64,000 bases of DNA from Asaia siamensis. GTDB lineage: Bacteria; Pseudomonadota; Alphaproteobacteria; Acetobacterales; Acetobacteraceae. Under the pieces are notes generated by a model that was not told where the DNA came from, made no database searches, and saw nothing but the letters and a program-made list of their open reading frames with translations. Position 1 is the stretch's first letter. Each line of letters begins with the position of its first letter. The DNA lies in contig NZ_BMCH01000003.1 in NCBI RefSeq assembly GCF_014635085.1, positions 248,001 to 312,000 on the forward strand. The letters are read 5' to 3'. Shown in pieces: positions 52,908 through 61,512 of this stretch. A program made the position numbers and the translations under genes.

Positions 52908-53192
52908 TCAGAACGCGACCGCAGTCGTCTCCGGGGCAAACAGCGCGTGCAACAGCAATGCGATCAGAACGACCCCGATCAACACCCCGAAAAGACGTCC
53001 GAAGAGACGAAAAGAGCCCACGACAAGGAGGAGGAGCAGCAGGGCCAGAAGCGCCGTCTGCACCTGATGTGGGATGCCCAGCGCAACAAGGCCTCTTCTG
53101 GCCGCCTCTTCGATTACGGCGATCACGGAAACGATCAGGGTAAACAGCCCCAGAATCAGGCCGACCACCACCGAGATTGCATTCTGGATCAC
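52908..53192 (-). CDS. small hydrophobic membrane protein
   Basis: 94 residues from GTG 53192, supported by GGAGGG eight bases upstream. Three hydrophobic segments: 5-27, 45-58 and 64-86, separated by short charged turns (EEAARR and FRLFGRLF). No motif or family recognised. The opposite-strand open frame across it begins inside the intron-tRNA and is rejected. Its stop lies 73 bases from the tRNA 3-prime end. Confidence 0.7.
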   Translation of the reverse strand: MIQNAISVVVGLILGLFTLIVSVIAVIEEAARRGLVALGIPHQVQTALLALLLLLLVVGSFRLFGRLFGVLIGVVLIALLLHALFAPETTAVAF

Positions 53193-53506
53193 GCTATTAC
53201 CCTCCGACGCGGCCCGACCGCTGTGTTGCCACGCTTGGTGTTCATATTACCGAGATCGTTCCCCCTCACAACGCGCCATTTGCTTGCAGCCCTGAAAACC
53301 GCTGCAAACCACCATGTCACCATCGACCCGTTCCGCGAGCGTCATTTGATATACTGTGACGTAATGGCCTAGACCATGAGCCATCGGGAGCCCCTGCCAG
53401 ACCGGACAGGGTTGCCCGATGGGCTGTTTCCCGATCTGCGCCGCAATAGCGTATTGTCTGGCGGATCAGTTTAAGGCCCGGTCTTCAGGAAGGAAGAAAC
53501 ATCACC
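53193..53506. other. divergent intergenic region with a long hairpin
   Basis: No gene is seen. The main structure is a stem-loop at 53381-53422: CCATCGGG pairs with CCCGATGG, and inside it CCCTG pairs with CAGGG around a ten-base loop, 84 bases before the symporter start. TATACT at 53350-53355 is a possible -10 box without a good -35. AGGAAGGAAG before 53507 is the symporter ribosome site. Confidence 0.5.
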
Positions 53507-54754
53507 ATGAAGCGCATGAGTATGACCACGATCATCGTCATCGCGATGCTGCTCGGCATCGGCGTAGGCGGTACGGCCCATGCGCTTATTGCCGACACCA
53601 TCATGCAGCAGCATTTCGCGCATTACGTCTCGATCGGCTCGACCGTCTTTCTGCGCCTCATCAAGATGATCATCGCCCCGCTGGTTTTCTCGACGCTGGT
53701 CGTGGGCATTGGCCACATGTCCGACGCTGCCTCGGTGGGGCGCGTGGGGGCGAAGGCGATGATCTGGTTCGTAGCGGCCTCCCTCTTCTCGCTGACGCTC
53801 GGCATGCTGCTGGTCAATCTCTTCGGTCCGGGCCTTGGCATGCACCGCCTTCAGGGCGTTGCAACCTCGCCGGTTGCCACGGCTGGCATGTCGCTCGACA
53901 GTTTTGTCAAACATATCGTGCCGGATTCCGTGTTTCGCGCCATGACCGATAACGAGATCCTGCAGATCGTGGTGTTCTCGGTGTTTTTCGGTATCGCCTG
54001 CGCCTCGATGCCTGAGAAGGCCCGTGTGGTCATGGAATGGACCGAAAGCCTGTCCCATATCATCCTGAAAGTGACGGGCTATGTGATGATGCTCGCACCC
54101 GTAGCGGTTTTCTGCGCCATGGCCGCCACCATCACCACGAACGGGCTCAGCGTTCTGATCAATTACGGCAAGTTCATGGGCGAATTCTATATCGCCCTCT
54201 TCCTGCTGTGGTGCGCCTTGATCGCAGCAGCGTTTCTCATTCTCGGGCGACCGGCACGTCGCCTTGTCTCGCTGATGCGTGAGCCCTTCCTGCTTGCCTT
54301 CTCGACCGCAAGTTCAGAGGCCGCCTATCCGCTGATGCTCGACCAGCTTTCACGCTTCCCGATTTCGCGCCGGATCTCGTCTTTCGTGCTGCCGCTCGGC
54401 TATTCGTTCAATCTGGACGGCACGATGATGTATTGCACTTTCGCCAGCATCTTCATCGCCCAGGCCTATGACATCAGCCTGCCCTGGAGCACGCAGATTA
54501 TCATGCTGCTCACGCTGATGCTGACGAGCAAAGGTGTGGCGGGTATTCCGCGTGCCTCTCTGGTGGTGATTGCTGCGACACTCAGCCAATTCAAACTGCC
54601 GGAAGAAGGCGTGCTGCTCATTCTCGGCATTGATACATTTCTGGATATGGGCCGCTCTGCCACGAATGTCGTTGGCAACTCTCTGGCGACCGCCGTGGTC
54701 GCCAAATGGGAAGGCCAGCTCCCGTCTGAACCCGCCCAGCCCGTCAAGGGCTGA
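53507..54754 (+). CDS. dicarboxylate/amino acid:cation symporter (DAACS family)
   Basis: 415 residues. The sequence SIGSTVFLRLIKMIIAPLVF starts the family core, STASSEAAYPLMLDQL matches the serine-rich re-entrant loop HP1, and GYSFNLDGTMMYCTF matches the substrate/sodium-binding NMDGT motif of DctA/GltP (here NLDGT). About eight membrane helices. It imports C4-dicarboxylates or Asp/Glu with protons or sodium. The exact substrate is not deducible. The 18-base gap to the converging permease leaves little room for a terminator. Confidence 0.93.
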   Translation: MKRMSMTTIIVIAMLLGIGVGGTAHALIADTIMQQHFAHYVSIGSTVFLRLIKMIIAPLVFSTLVVGIGHMSDAASVGRVGAKAMIWFVAASLFSLTLGMLLVNLFGPGLGMHRLQGVATSPVATAGMSLDSFVKHIVPDSVFRAMTDNEILQIVVFSVFFGIACASMPEKARVVMEWTESLSHIILKVTGYVMMLAPVAVFCAMAATITTNGLSVLINYGKFMGEFYIALFLLWCALIAAAFLILGRPARRLVSLMREPFLLAFSTASSEAAYPLMLDQLSRFPISRRISSFVLPLGYSFNLDGTMMYCTFASIFIAQAYDISLPWSTQIIMLLTLMLTSKGVAGIPRASLVVIAATLSQFKLPEEGVLLILGIDTFLDMGRSATNVVGNSLATAVVAKWEGQLPSEPAQPVKG

Positions 54755-54772
54755 GCGGAGCAGGTCGCAGGG

Positions 54773-56179
54773 TCAGGCCCTGCGACGGCTCAGGGCGATC
54801 AGCCCCCAGCCAAGGGCCAGGATCAGCCCAATGAACGGTATGGCGATAACCGTGTAGGTGCCCTCGGGGTAGTCGAGGGCCATCATCACAACCACAAAGC
54901 CCAGAAAGCCGAGGGTCAGCCAGGCGGTATAGGGCGCACCCGGCATACGGAAACCTGCGCTCTCGATCTCACCGCTATTGACCAGTTTGCGCATGCGTAT
55001 CTGGCAGATCAGGATGAAGCTCCAGGTGCTGATGATACCCAGGGCTGCCACATTCAGCACGATCTCGAAGACGCGCGCGGGAATGAGATAGTTCAGCCCA
55101 ACGCCTACGAGATAGACGCCAACCGTGGTCAGAATGCCGACATAGGGCACTGACTGACGGTTCATTTTGGCCAGAGCACGCGGCGCCGACCCACCGAGCG
55201 CCAGAGCGCGCAGAACACGTCCAGTCGAGTAGAGGCCCGAATTGAGGCTCGACAGCGCCGCCGTCAGCACGACGATGTTCATGACCGTATCGACATGTGG
55301 CACACCAAGCGCCTGAAAGAAGGTCACGAAGGGGCTGATACCCTTGTGATAGGCCGTCCAGGGCAGCAGGCAGACCAGCAGGATGACCGATCCGACATAG
55401 AAAAGGCCGATGCGCCAGATCACGCTGTTGATGGCACGGGGAATGATCTCACGCGGATTGGCACACTCACCTGCGGCAGTGCCCACAAGCTCGATGGCCG
55501 AATAGGCAAAGACCACGCCCTGCATCAGAAACAGGGCCGGCATGATGCCATGCGGGAATAGGCCGCCATTTTCCGAAATGAGGTGAAAACCGGGTACAGC
55601 GCCACCAACGGGCATTTTCAGGCCAAGCACGACGCAGCCGAAAATCAGGAAAAGCGCGAGAGCCACCACCTTGATGAGCGAGAACCAGAATTCCAGCTCG
55701 CCGAAATAGCGTACGCCAATCATGTTCATGGTGCCGACGATGCCGAGCGCCACGAGTGCAAACACCCATTGCGGCACATGATCGAACGTGCCCCAGAAAT
55801 GCATGTAGAGCGCAACAGCCGTGATATCGACAATGCCGGTCATGGCCCAGTTCAGAAAGGACAACCATCCTGCTGCATAGGCCGCCTTCTCACCCAGAAA
55901 CTCACGGGCATAGGAGACGAAGCTGCCCGCACTCGGGCGATACATCACCAGTTCGCCAAGGGCTCGCAGGATGAGGAAGCAGAAAAGACCGCAAACCAGA
56001 TAATCGATAGCCAGAGACGGCCCTGCCTGTTGCAGTCTCGTCCCTGCCCCGAGGAACAGGCCGGTGCCGATGGCGCCACCGATGGCGATCATCTGGACCT
56101 GACGTCGCCCCAGATCCTTGTGATAGCCCTCATCCACTTGTGGCGGCGGATGGTGATGTGACTTGGATGGAATGTCCAA
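54773..56179 (-). CDS. amino acid permease (AnsP/GabP-like, APC family)
   Basis: 468 residues with twelve membrane helices. It starts at TTG 56179; no ATG lies before the first helix. The N-terminal block QVQMIAIGGAIGTGLFLGAG and ELVMYRPSAGSFVSYAREFL and GVVFAYSAIELVGTAAGE are typical of the amino-acid transporter group with asparagine, GABA, lysine and proline permeases. Resemblance seems closest to asparagine permease AnsP. A short His/Pro stretch lies near the N-terminus. Divergent from dihydroxyacetone kinase. Confidence 0.9.
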   Translation of the reverse strand: MDIPSKSHHHPPPQVDEGYHKDLGRRQVQMIAIGGAIGTGLFLGAGTRLQQAGPSLAIDYLVCGLFCFLILRALGELVMYRPSAGSFVSYAREFLGEKAAYAAGWLSFLNWAMTGIVDITAVALYMHFWGTFDHVPQWVFALVALGIVGTMNMIGVRYFGELEFWFSLIKVVALALFLIFGCVVLGLKMPVGGAVPGFHLISENGGLFPHGIMPALFLMQGVVFAYSAIELVGTAAGECANPREIIPRAINSVIWRIGLFYVGSVILLVCLLPWTAYHKGISPFVTFFQALGVPHVDTVMNIVVLTAALSSLNSGLYSTGRVLRALALGGSAPRALAKMNRQSVPYVGILTTVGVYLVGVGLNYLIPARVFEIVLNVAALGIISTWSFILICQIRMRKLVNSGEIESAGFRMPGAPYTAWLTLGFLGFVVVMMALDYPEGTYTVIAIPFIGLILALGWGLIALSRRRA

Positions 56180-56507
56180 AACTTTGTAATCCTGACCCAG
56201 TTGACGAATTTTCTTATGTAATCGTAACGAAATCTTTGACCTCTGCCAATCGTTTACATGAACGACGGGCCGAAGGCGGCGATAATGAAATCGAGATCAC
56301 AGGGGCCTCTCTGTCAAGACATGACCCGTCCCGCAGGCGCGCTGGACACCTGGATTTCAGGCAGGATCAGGGGCCGCCCAGATGTCACATCAATGTGTCT
56401 TTCATCACATCGATATGTCATATTCCTGAACCGTTTCCCCTCCTAGTCTGACCGGCCTGAGCGACATAGAGGGCGCAAAAGCCCGGAAACTGACGCGGAG
56501 ACGAAGC
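56180..56507. other. divergent promoter region between permease and dihydroxyacetone kinase genes
   Basis: 328 bases without a gene, holding the tandem operator-like sites (56385-56418) near the kinase side and AT-rich sequence by the permease start. GGAG 8 bases before 56508 is the kinase ribosome site. No other element was recognised. Confidence 0.6.
56385..56418. promoter_or_regulatory. tandem operator-like palindromes ahead of dihydroxyacetone kinase
   Basis: TCACATCAATGTGT (56385-56398) and TCACATCGATATGT (56405-56418) agree at 12 of 14 positions, each is an imperfect palindrome centred on CACAT/ATGTG or ACAT/ATGT, and they are exactly 20 bases apart, about two helical turns. They end 89 bases before the kinase ATG. 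They would fit a dimeric repressor or activator binding on one face of the DNA. Confidence 0.55.
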
Positions 56508-58130
56508 ATGAAGCGGTTTTTCAACACGCGCGAGACCATTGTGAAAGAGGGGCTGGAGGGCCTGCTGCGCTCCTCCTATGGAGCCGATCTCTGCCGGTTG
56601 GATGGCGCGGAAGACATTCACGTCATCCTGCGCAGGGACTGGCAGAAAGAGCGCGTCGCCGTGCTCTCCGGCGGTGGCTCGGGTCATGAGCCCGCCCATG
56701 CCGGATTCGTCGGCAAGGGCATGCTGACAGGCGCAGTCTGCGGCCAGCTTTTCGCCTCCCCCGGTGTCGACGCCATTCTGGCCGCCCTCAGGGCTGTCAC
56801 CGGCGAGGCGGGCTGCCTTCTGATCGTCAAGAACTATACCGGCGACCGTCTGAATTTCGGCATCGCAGCCGAACAGGCAAAGGCACTGGGGCTGAAAGTC
56901 GATCTGGTCATCATCGGTGATGACATCGCCCTTGGCCGCACCGACAAGGCGCGCGGCATCGCGGGCACCGTGCTCGTTCACAAGATCGCTGGAGCAGCCG
57001 CTGAAGCAGGTCAGTCGCTGGCAGAAATCGCCGCTCTTGCCCGCAAGGTGGCAGGCTCGCTCAGTTCGATCGGTCTGGCGCTGAGCGATTGCAATGTGTT
57101 TACCCCGGACCAGAAGCCACGCCTTACCGATAACGAGGCAGAACTCGGGCTTGGCATTCATGGTGAAGCCGGGGTCGAGCGCATCCCCATGGCAAATCTC
57201 GACACCCTTATGGCGCGCACGGCAGACAAGCTTGAAGCATCCCTGCCGGATGAGGGTAAATTCGTCATTCTGCTGAACATGCTCGGCAGCGTGCCCCCTC
57301 TCGAGGCATTCGCGCTGCTGGATGGTTTTTCACGCACGTCTCTGGCCGGTCGCACGGAATGGATCATAGGCCCGGCGCCCCTCATGACTGCACTCGACAT
57401 GAACGGGTTCTCGCTGACAGCGCTGCCCGCAGACCCGGCCTTCATCGCTGCCCTTGCGGCCGATGCCGCGCCGCGATCCTGGCCGGGACTGGCGCATTTC
57501 GCGCCCGTCGCGACGCTGCCCTGCCCGGCCCTGCCGGATACTTTCGTCGATGCGCCTTCCGATGATCCCATCCTGCGCAAGCTGATCACAACAGGTGCTG
57601 AGGCGCTTCTGGCCAATGAGGCGCGGCTGAACGCCCTCGACGCCAAATGCGGTGACGGTGATGCCGGATCGACCTTTGCAGAATCTGGCCGACAGATTCT
57701 CAAGGCGCTCGACTCATTGCCGCTCGCTTCACCACAGAAGCTGCTGGCCACAATCGGGCGCCTGCTGGCGCGGCATAGCGGCGGCTCCAGCGGCGTTCTG
57801 CTTTCGATCCTTGCCACGACAGCGGGGCATGACGAAAACTGGCGCGAAGGCCTGCAGAAAGGCGCAGCGCAGATGCAGGCCTATGGGGGGGCCCATGCGG
57901 GTGACCGCACCATGCTCGACGCGCTGCTCCCTGCTATCGAAGCGCTCAATGCCGGGAAGTCCCCGGCTGCAGCCGCTGCTGCTGCCCGCGCAGGAGCTGA
58001 TGCCACACGGAGCATGAAAGCCCGCGCTGGCCGTGCCTCGTACATCCCCGCAGACCAGCTTGCCGATATTCCCGACCCGGGCGCTGAAGCCATTGCGGTG
58101 CTTTTCGAAAGCCTCGCAAAGAGTCTCTGA
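56508..58130 (+). CDS. dihydroxyacetone kinase, fused DhaK-DhaL
   Basis: Phosphorylates dihydroxyacetone to the glycolytic triose phosphate with ATP. The 540-residue chain joins DhaK (1-330), with SGGGSGHEPAHAGFVGKG and His218 in GLGIHGEAG as the residue that binds the substrate carbonyl, and DhaL (350-540), with the ATP-binding DAKCGDGDAGSTF and HSGGSSG motifs. It is therefore the ATP-using single-chain type, not the PTS-linked type. In acetic acid bacteria it feeds dihydroxyacetone from glycerol oxidation into metabolism. Confidence 0.96.
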   Translation: MKRFFNTRETIVKEGLEGLLRSSYGADLCRLDGAEDIHVILRRDWQKERVAVLSGGGSGHEPAHAGFVGKGMLTGAVCGQLFASPGVDAILAALRAVTGEAGCLLIVKNYTGDRLNFGIAAEQAKALGLKVDLVIIGDDIALGRTDKARGIAGTVLVHKIAGAAAEAGQSLAEIAALARKVAGSLSSIGLALSDCNVFTPDQKPRLTDNEAELGLGIHGEAGVERIPMANLDTLMARTADKLEASLPDEGKFVILLNMLGSVPPLEAFALLDGFSRTSLAGRTEWIIGPAPLMTALDMNGFSLTALPADPAFIAALAADAAPRSWPGLAHFAPVATLPCPALPDTFVDAPSDDPILRKLITTGAEALLANEARLNALDAKCGDGDAGSTFAESGRQILKALDSLPLASPQKLLATIGRLLARHSGGSSGVLLSILATTAGHDENWREGLQKGAAQMQAYGGAHAGDRTMLDALLPAIEALNAGKSPAAAAAAARAGADATRSMKARAGRASYIPADQLADIPDPGAEAIAVLFESLAKSL

Positions 58131-58136
58131 AAAGAG

Positions 58137-58167
58137 CGGCTTTCCCATCATGGCGACGGGGAAGCCG
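58137..58167 (+). terminator. hairpin after dihydroxyacetone kinase
   Basis: CGGCTTTCCC (58137-58146) pairs with GGGGAAGCCG (58158-58167), ten pairs with one G-T, starting six bases after the stop. The following AATTCTTC has few T in a row, so it is a weaker terminator candidate. Confidence 0.5.
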
Positions 58168-58545
58168 AATTCTTCCCGCTTTGCACATCGGCCTCGAAAA
58201 GCAGGAAGCGCCTTGTGACCGACGCAATCGATGAAGACGATACCGCTCTGGTCACTTCCCATCCGGGCGGGCGTCTCATGAAGAGAGGCATCGCGGGCCG
58301 CAACGCACAGTCGATGTCGGGACAAGGCATTATGTGACGGTTCAGCCCACCGCCTCAGCGTCGCTGCCGGAGAAAGTCGCTGCTCGCCACAGCTCTTTCG
58401 TTCACGAGCGTCTGGCCTGATCTCCTGCCTGGCCTGTCGGGCAGAAAAGCGGCGTTCTGTTTATTCACTGTGCAGAAGTTTCCCCTGCTAAGCAGCGCCC
58501 TGTCCTGATCAGCCGTGAGCGTCGTAGACCCGCTGAAGCCTGGTT
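58168..58545. other. intergenic region of unclear content
   Basis: No recognisable gene. A 40-codon frame at 58215-58337 on the plus strand starts with GTG and has GGAAG upstream (MTDAIDEDDTALVTSHPGG at its start). Minus-strand frames of 60 and 91 residues lack convincing ribosome sites. I call none of them. A degraded gene or small RNA is possible. Confidence 0.4.
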
Positions 58546-59370
58546 TCAAACCTCGAGCCGGTCGAGCAGGCTTTCGACCATGCCGAGATAGGTCTGGCCG
58601 AAAAGCCGATAATGCACGAGGGCTGGCCACAGGCGATAGACATCAATCGAACGATCATAACCGCCAGGCAACGGGCCGTAGCTGCGCCAAAAGCTTTCGG
58701 GCGGTGCGGAGAAAAGTGTCAGCATCGCGAAATCGGCACTGGCATCCCCGATAAGCGATGCCGGGTCTATCAGCACAGCTTTGGTCTCGGCGCGCTCGGT
58801 TCGGGTCAGAATGAAATTCCCACCCCACAGATCGCCATGCAGCAGACTGGGGCGCGGCGCCTCGGGAAGGAAACGCTCGAGCGTCCTGCTGATATGGCTG
58901 ACTCTTGCAGCGGTCTCTCTGGGTAAAAAGGAGAGACAGGGTTCCAGCCGGTAGTCACGCCAGAAATCACGCCAGTCGGAGGTCCAGGCATTGGCGATAG
59001 GCATGGACCCGAAAGCATAATCTTCAGACCAGCCATAACGGGGCGGTTGATCGGCAGCGTGCAGGGTCGAAAGGGTTTTTCCCAAAGCGGCCCATCCAGC
59101 CTCGGAAAGCCGTGCCGCCCTGATGAAAGACAGAACGAGCAGATCCCCCTGTGCTGCCAGTATCTCCGGCACCGGGGCACCGGTCGCCCCAATGGCACGC
59201 AGCATGGCCGCCTCTGCCGCTGCCTGACCGCCAAGTTTGACGACCGCCTCACGACCCGATTCGAAACGAAGATGCCAGATTTCAGAGAGGTCGCCGCCGC
59301 CCATCGGCGCGGCGTCGAAACTGAATGACTCCCCGATCAGCAAGGCCGCGCTTTCAAGCCGTGTGGGCAT
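58546..59370 (-). CDS. fructosamine kinase family protein
   Basis: 274 residues from ATG 59370 (MPTRLESAALLIGESFSF). The N-terminal lobe has GGGDLSEIWHLRF and the ATP-binding VVKLG lysine region. The catalytic loop is LLHGDLWGGNFIL and the metal site is VLIDPASLIGDASADFAML, matching the fructosamine-3-kinase/YniA fold. The family phosphorylates protein-bound ketoamines (often ribulosamines in bacteria) so that they fall off, a protein-deglycation step. It overlaps the preceding phosphatase stop by one base (TGATG). Confidence 0.92.
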   Translation of the reverse strand: MPTRLESAALLIGESFSFDAAPMGGGDLSEIWHLRFESGREAVVKLGGQAAAEAAMLRAIGATGAPVPEILAAQGDLLVLSFIRAARLSEAGWAALGKTLSTLHAADQPPRYGWSEDYAFGSMPIANAWTSDWRDFWRDYRLEPCLSFLPRETAARVSHISRTLERFLPEAPRPSLLHGDLWGGNFILTRTERAETKAVLIDPASLIGDASADFAMLTLFSAPPESFWRSYGPLPGGYDRSIDVYRLWPALVHYRLFGQTYLGMVESLLDRLEV

Positions 59371-59837
59371 CAGGAATCCAGCGTGAAACTGGCAAGACTG
59401 GCGCAACCAAGCGCGATTTCCTGCCACGCTGCCTCGAAGTCTATATCCTTGCCATAGAACGGGTCGGAAATTTCCTCCCCGCTACGTTCGGGAACATAAT
59501 CGAGCAGGAGGCGGATACGTTCGTGATCCGCCTTGGGTGCGAGGCGACGCAGGGCCCGCAAATGGCCGGAATCTAGGGCAATGATGTGATCAAAGCGGGT
59601 AAAATCGTCCTCCTGAACCTGCCTGGCGACATAGTTCTCGATATCGAGGCCATGACGCTTGGCAACGCGGCGGGCACGGATATCGGGCGCTTCGCCCACA
59701 TGCCACACGCCGGTGGCAGCAGAGTCGATATCCAGCGTCAGGCCGCGTTTGGCAGCTTCGGCGCGCATGGCAGCTTCAGCGAGCGGGGAACGGCAGATAT
59801 TGCCTGTGCAGACAAAGAGAAAAGAAGGCAGAGGCAT
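59370..59837 (-). CDS. low-molecular-weight protein-tyrosine phosphatase
   Basis: 155 residues with the active-site loop VCTGNICRSP (Cys10, Arg16) and the general-acid loop ISDPFYG (Asp125), both complete. The substrate is either phosphotyrosine protein or a small sugar phosphate. Coupled by a one-base overlap to a fructosamine kinase gene, a pairing I recall from other bacteria. A role in deglycation or in removing a sugar-phosphate by-product is an inference. Confidence 0.95.
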   Translation of the reverse strand: MPLPSFLFVCTGNICRSPLAEAAMRAEAAKRGLTLDIDSAATGVWHVGEAPDIRARRVAKRHGLDIENYVARQVQEDDFTRFDHIIALDSGHLRALRRLAPKADHERIRLLLDYVPERSGEEISDPFYGKDIDFEAAWQEIALGCASLASFTLDS

Positions 59838-60007
59838 AGGGATATTCCCGCTTGATCACTATTCAGAGCCCGTGGCGGGGATAACACCCCTGCCATTAAA
59901 GGATCGATACAGAATAGACCGCCCAGCGCCGTTGAGAATGGCGCGTCTTATCAAGACTTTGCTACTTCAGATATACGGAACTTTCCTCCTGATGGAAGAT
60001 CAGCCCA

Positions 60008-61000
60008 TCAGCGCGGCCAGTTCCCGAGAATGTCGTCCCGCACAAAAGCCGGCAGGGTGATGTAGTCGAGCTTTCTGGCCTCATCCTCTCCATCGCGCAG
60101 ACCGATTTCAAAGAACCGCCTGACCTCGGGGTGCGAGGCTCTGGGTACGATGGCATAGGTTGCACTCATGATCGGCCAGGCGTTTGCGCCGGGTCCGTCG
60201 AGCAGATCGATCACATGGCCCTGTGCGTGCAGCCAGTCAGCCTGTGCCGCCGCCGCAGCGAAATTCGCAGGATTGGCCTCAACATAGGCCCCGTCATGGC
60301 TCTTCATGCGCGCCATCGGAATGTGGTTATGGTTCGCATAGGCATATTCCACATAACCGATCCCGCCAATCGTCTCGCGCACACTGGCCGCCACACCGTC
60401 ATTGCCGCGCGCGCCAGCGCCCTCGGTCCAGGCGACGGAGGTGCCAGCGCCAGTCTTGGCGCGCCATTCGGGCGAGACGTGAGAAAGATAGGATGTGAAC
60501 ACGAAGCTCGTTCCCGATGCATCGGCACGATGGATAGGGGCCACATCGATATCCGGCAGGGTCAGATCGGGATTCAGCGCCTTGACGCGCGGATCATTCC
60601 ACTCGCTGATGCGTCCATCGTAAATCGCAGCAAGCGTCGGACCATCGAGACGCAGGACGCCGGCAGGTAAATCGGGCAGATTGACGATGACCACAATGGC
60701 ACCGAGCGCCGTCGGGAATTGATAAAGCTGATGATCAGCCAGAAGCGCCTTCCCGGCAGGCTTGTCCGAGGCGCCGAAATCGACCGTCCCCGCCACAACC
60801 TGATTGAGGCCCGCGCCAGAGCCGACACTCTGGTAATTGACACTGATACCGCCCTTGCCTCGTGCCAGCACGCCCCAGCTTTCGTAAAGTGGAGCAGCAA
60901 AGCTTGAACCGGCGCCCGTGACGCTCTGGGCATGCGCCACAGAGGGCGAAACGAAAGCTGCCAGAGTAAGCAAAGTCAAAATACGCGAAGACGAAATCAT
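60008..61000 (-). CDS. pstS: phosphate ABC transporter substrate-binding protein PstS
   Basis: 330 residues from ATG 61000: signal peptide MISSSRILTLLTLAAF ending AHAQ, then VTGAGSSFAAPLYESWGV, the PstS phosphate-binding start, SVGSGAGLNQVVAGTVDFGAS and the C-terminal IVPRASHPEVRRFFEIGL. Captures inorganic phosphate in the periplasm. pstC, pstA and pstB are not downstream. They may lie upstream of phoU beyond the window. A strong AGGAGG (59985-59990) lies just after the stop with no start codon after it. Confidence 0.94.
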   Translation of the reverse strand: MISSSRILTLLTLAAFVSPSVAHAQSVTGAGSSFAAPLYESWGVLARGKGGISVNYQSVGSGAGLNQVVAGTVDFGASDKPAGKALLADHQLYQFPTALGAIVVIVNLPDLPAGVLRLDGPTLAAIYDGRISEWNDPRVKALNPDLTLPDIDVAPIHRADASGTSFVFTSYLSHVSPEWRAKTGAGTSVAWTEGAGARGNDGVAASVRETIGGIGYVEYAYANHNHIPMARMKSHDGAYVEANPANFAAAAAQADWLHAQGHVIDLLDGPGANAWPIMSATYAIVPRASHPEVRRFFEIGLRDGEDEARKLDYITLPAFVRDDILGNWPR

Positions 61001-61107
61001 GTCACCGATCAGTTTTCTGTAACAACAGCGGGCCTCTTCAGGGTAGCGTGAGCGCAGAAGACCCGACTCTTTCATTACCACAGCACGGCAAAAGGATCGA
61101 AATCCCC

Positions 61108-61479
61108 ATGCAACCCGGTTTTTCTCAGGCGTGGCCTGTTTCTCAACGCAGCGAACGGGCAAGGCGTTGGGCCTGGATCGTGCACATTCTGTTCATCGCG
61201 TCGTTTTTCTTCGGCATCACCAGTATTCCCGGTGTGATCGTGGCCTATCTCAAGCGTGGCGATGCAAAGGGCACGATCTATGAGAGCCACTTCACCTATG
61301 CAATCCGCACTTTCTGGCTGGGTCTGTGCGGCGCGGCCATCTCAGGCGTCCTCTGCCTCGTCTTCGTCGGCTATATCCTGTTCAGCCTGCTTTTCGTCTG
61401 GTGGCTGATTCGCGTTATCCGTCCGATCATTGCGCTCACCGACGAAGTACCCATGCGTAACCCGCGTGGCTGGTTCTGA
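61108..61479 (+). CDS. membrane protein, DUF4870-like
   Basis: About 123 residues from ATG 61108 with AAAGGA upstream. A GTG at 61048 would add 20 residues and leave only 47 bases to pstS. Hydrophobic segments near 27-50, 67-88 and 90-112 with the block WIVHILFIASFFFGITSIPG and GTIYESHFTYAIRTFWL are typical of a small conserved integral membrane family of unknown role. It sits alone on the plus strand inside the phosphate cluster. Confidence 0.75.
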   Translation: MQPGFSQAWPVSQRSERARRWAWIVHILFIASFFFGITSIPGVIVAYLKRGDAKGTIYESHFTYAIRTFWLGLCGAAISGVLCLVFVGYILFSLLFVWWLIRVIRPIIALTDEVPMRNPRGWF

Positions 61480-61512
61480 AGCTGTCTCTGCGCCTCCCCT
61501 GCGGGAGGTAGG

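Noticed and set aside
52704-53372. 222-codon plus-strand frame running from the intron through the tRNA exon
   Set aside because: It crosses functional tRNA sequence and overlaps a minus-strand gene with a better ribosome site.
57729-58325. 198-codon minus-strand frame at the end of dihydroxyacetone kinase
   Set aside because: Mostly antisense to the DhaL domain and without a ribosome site.
61001-61107. Pho box upstream of pstS
   Set aside because: CTGTTGT and CTGATCG segments are present but their spacing is 16 bases, not the 11 of the consensus repeats.
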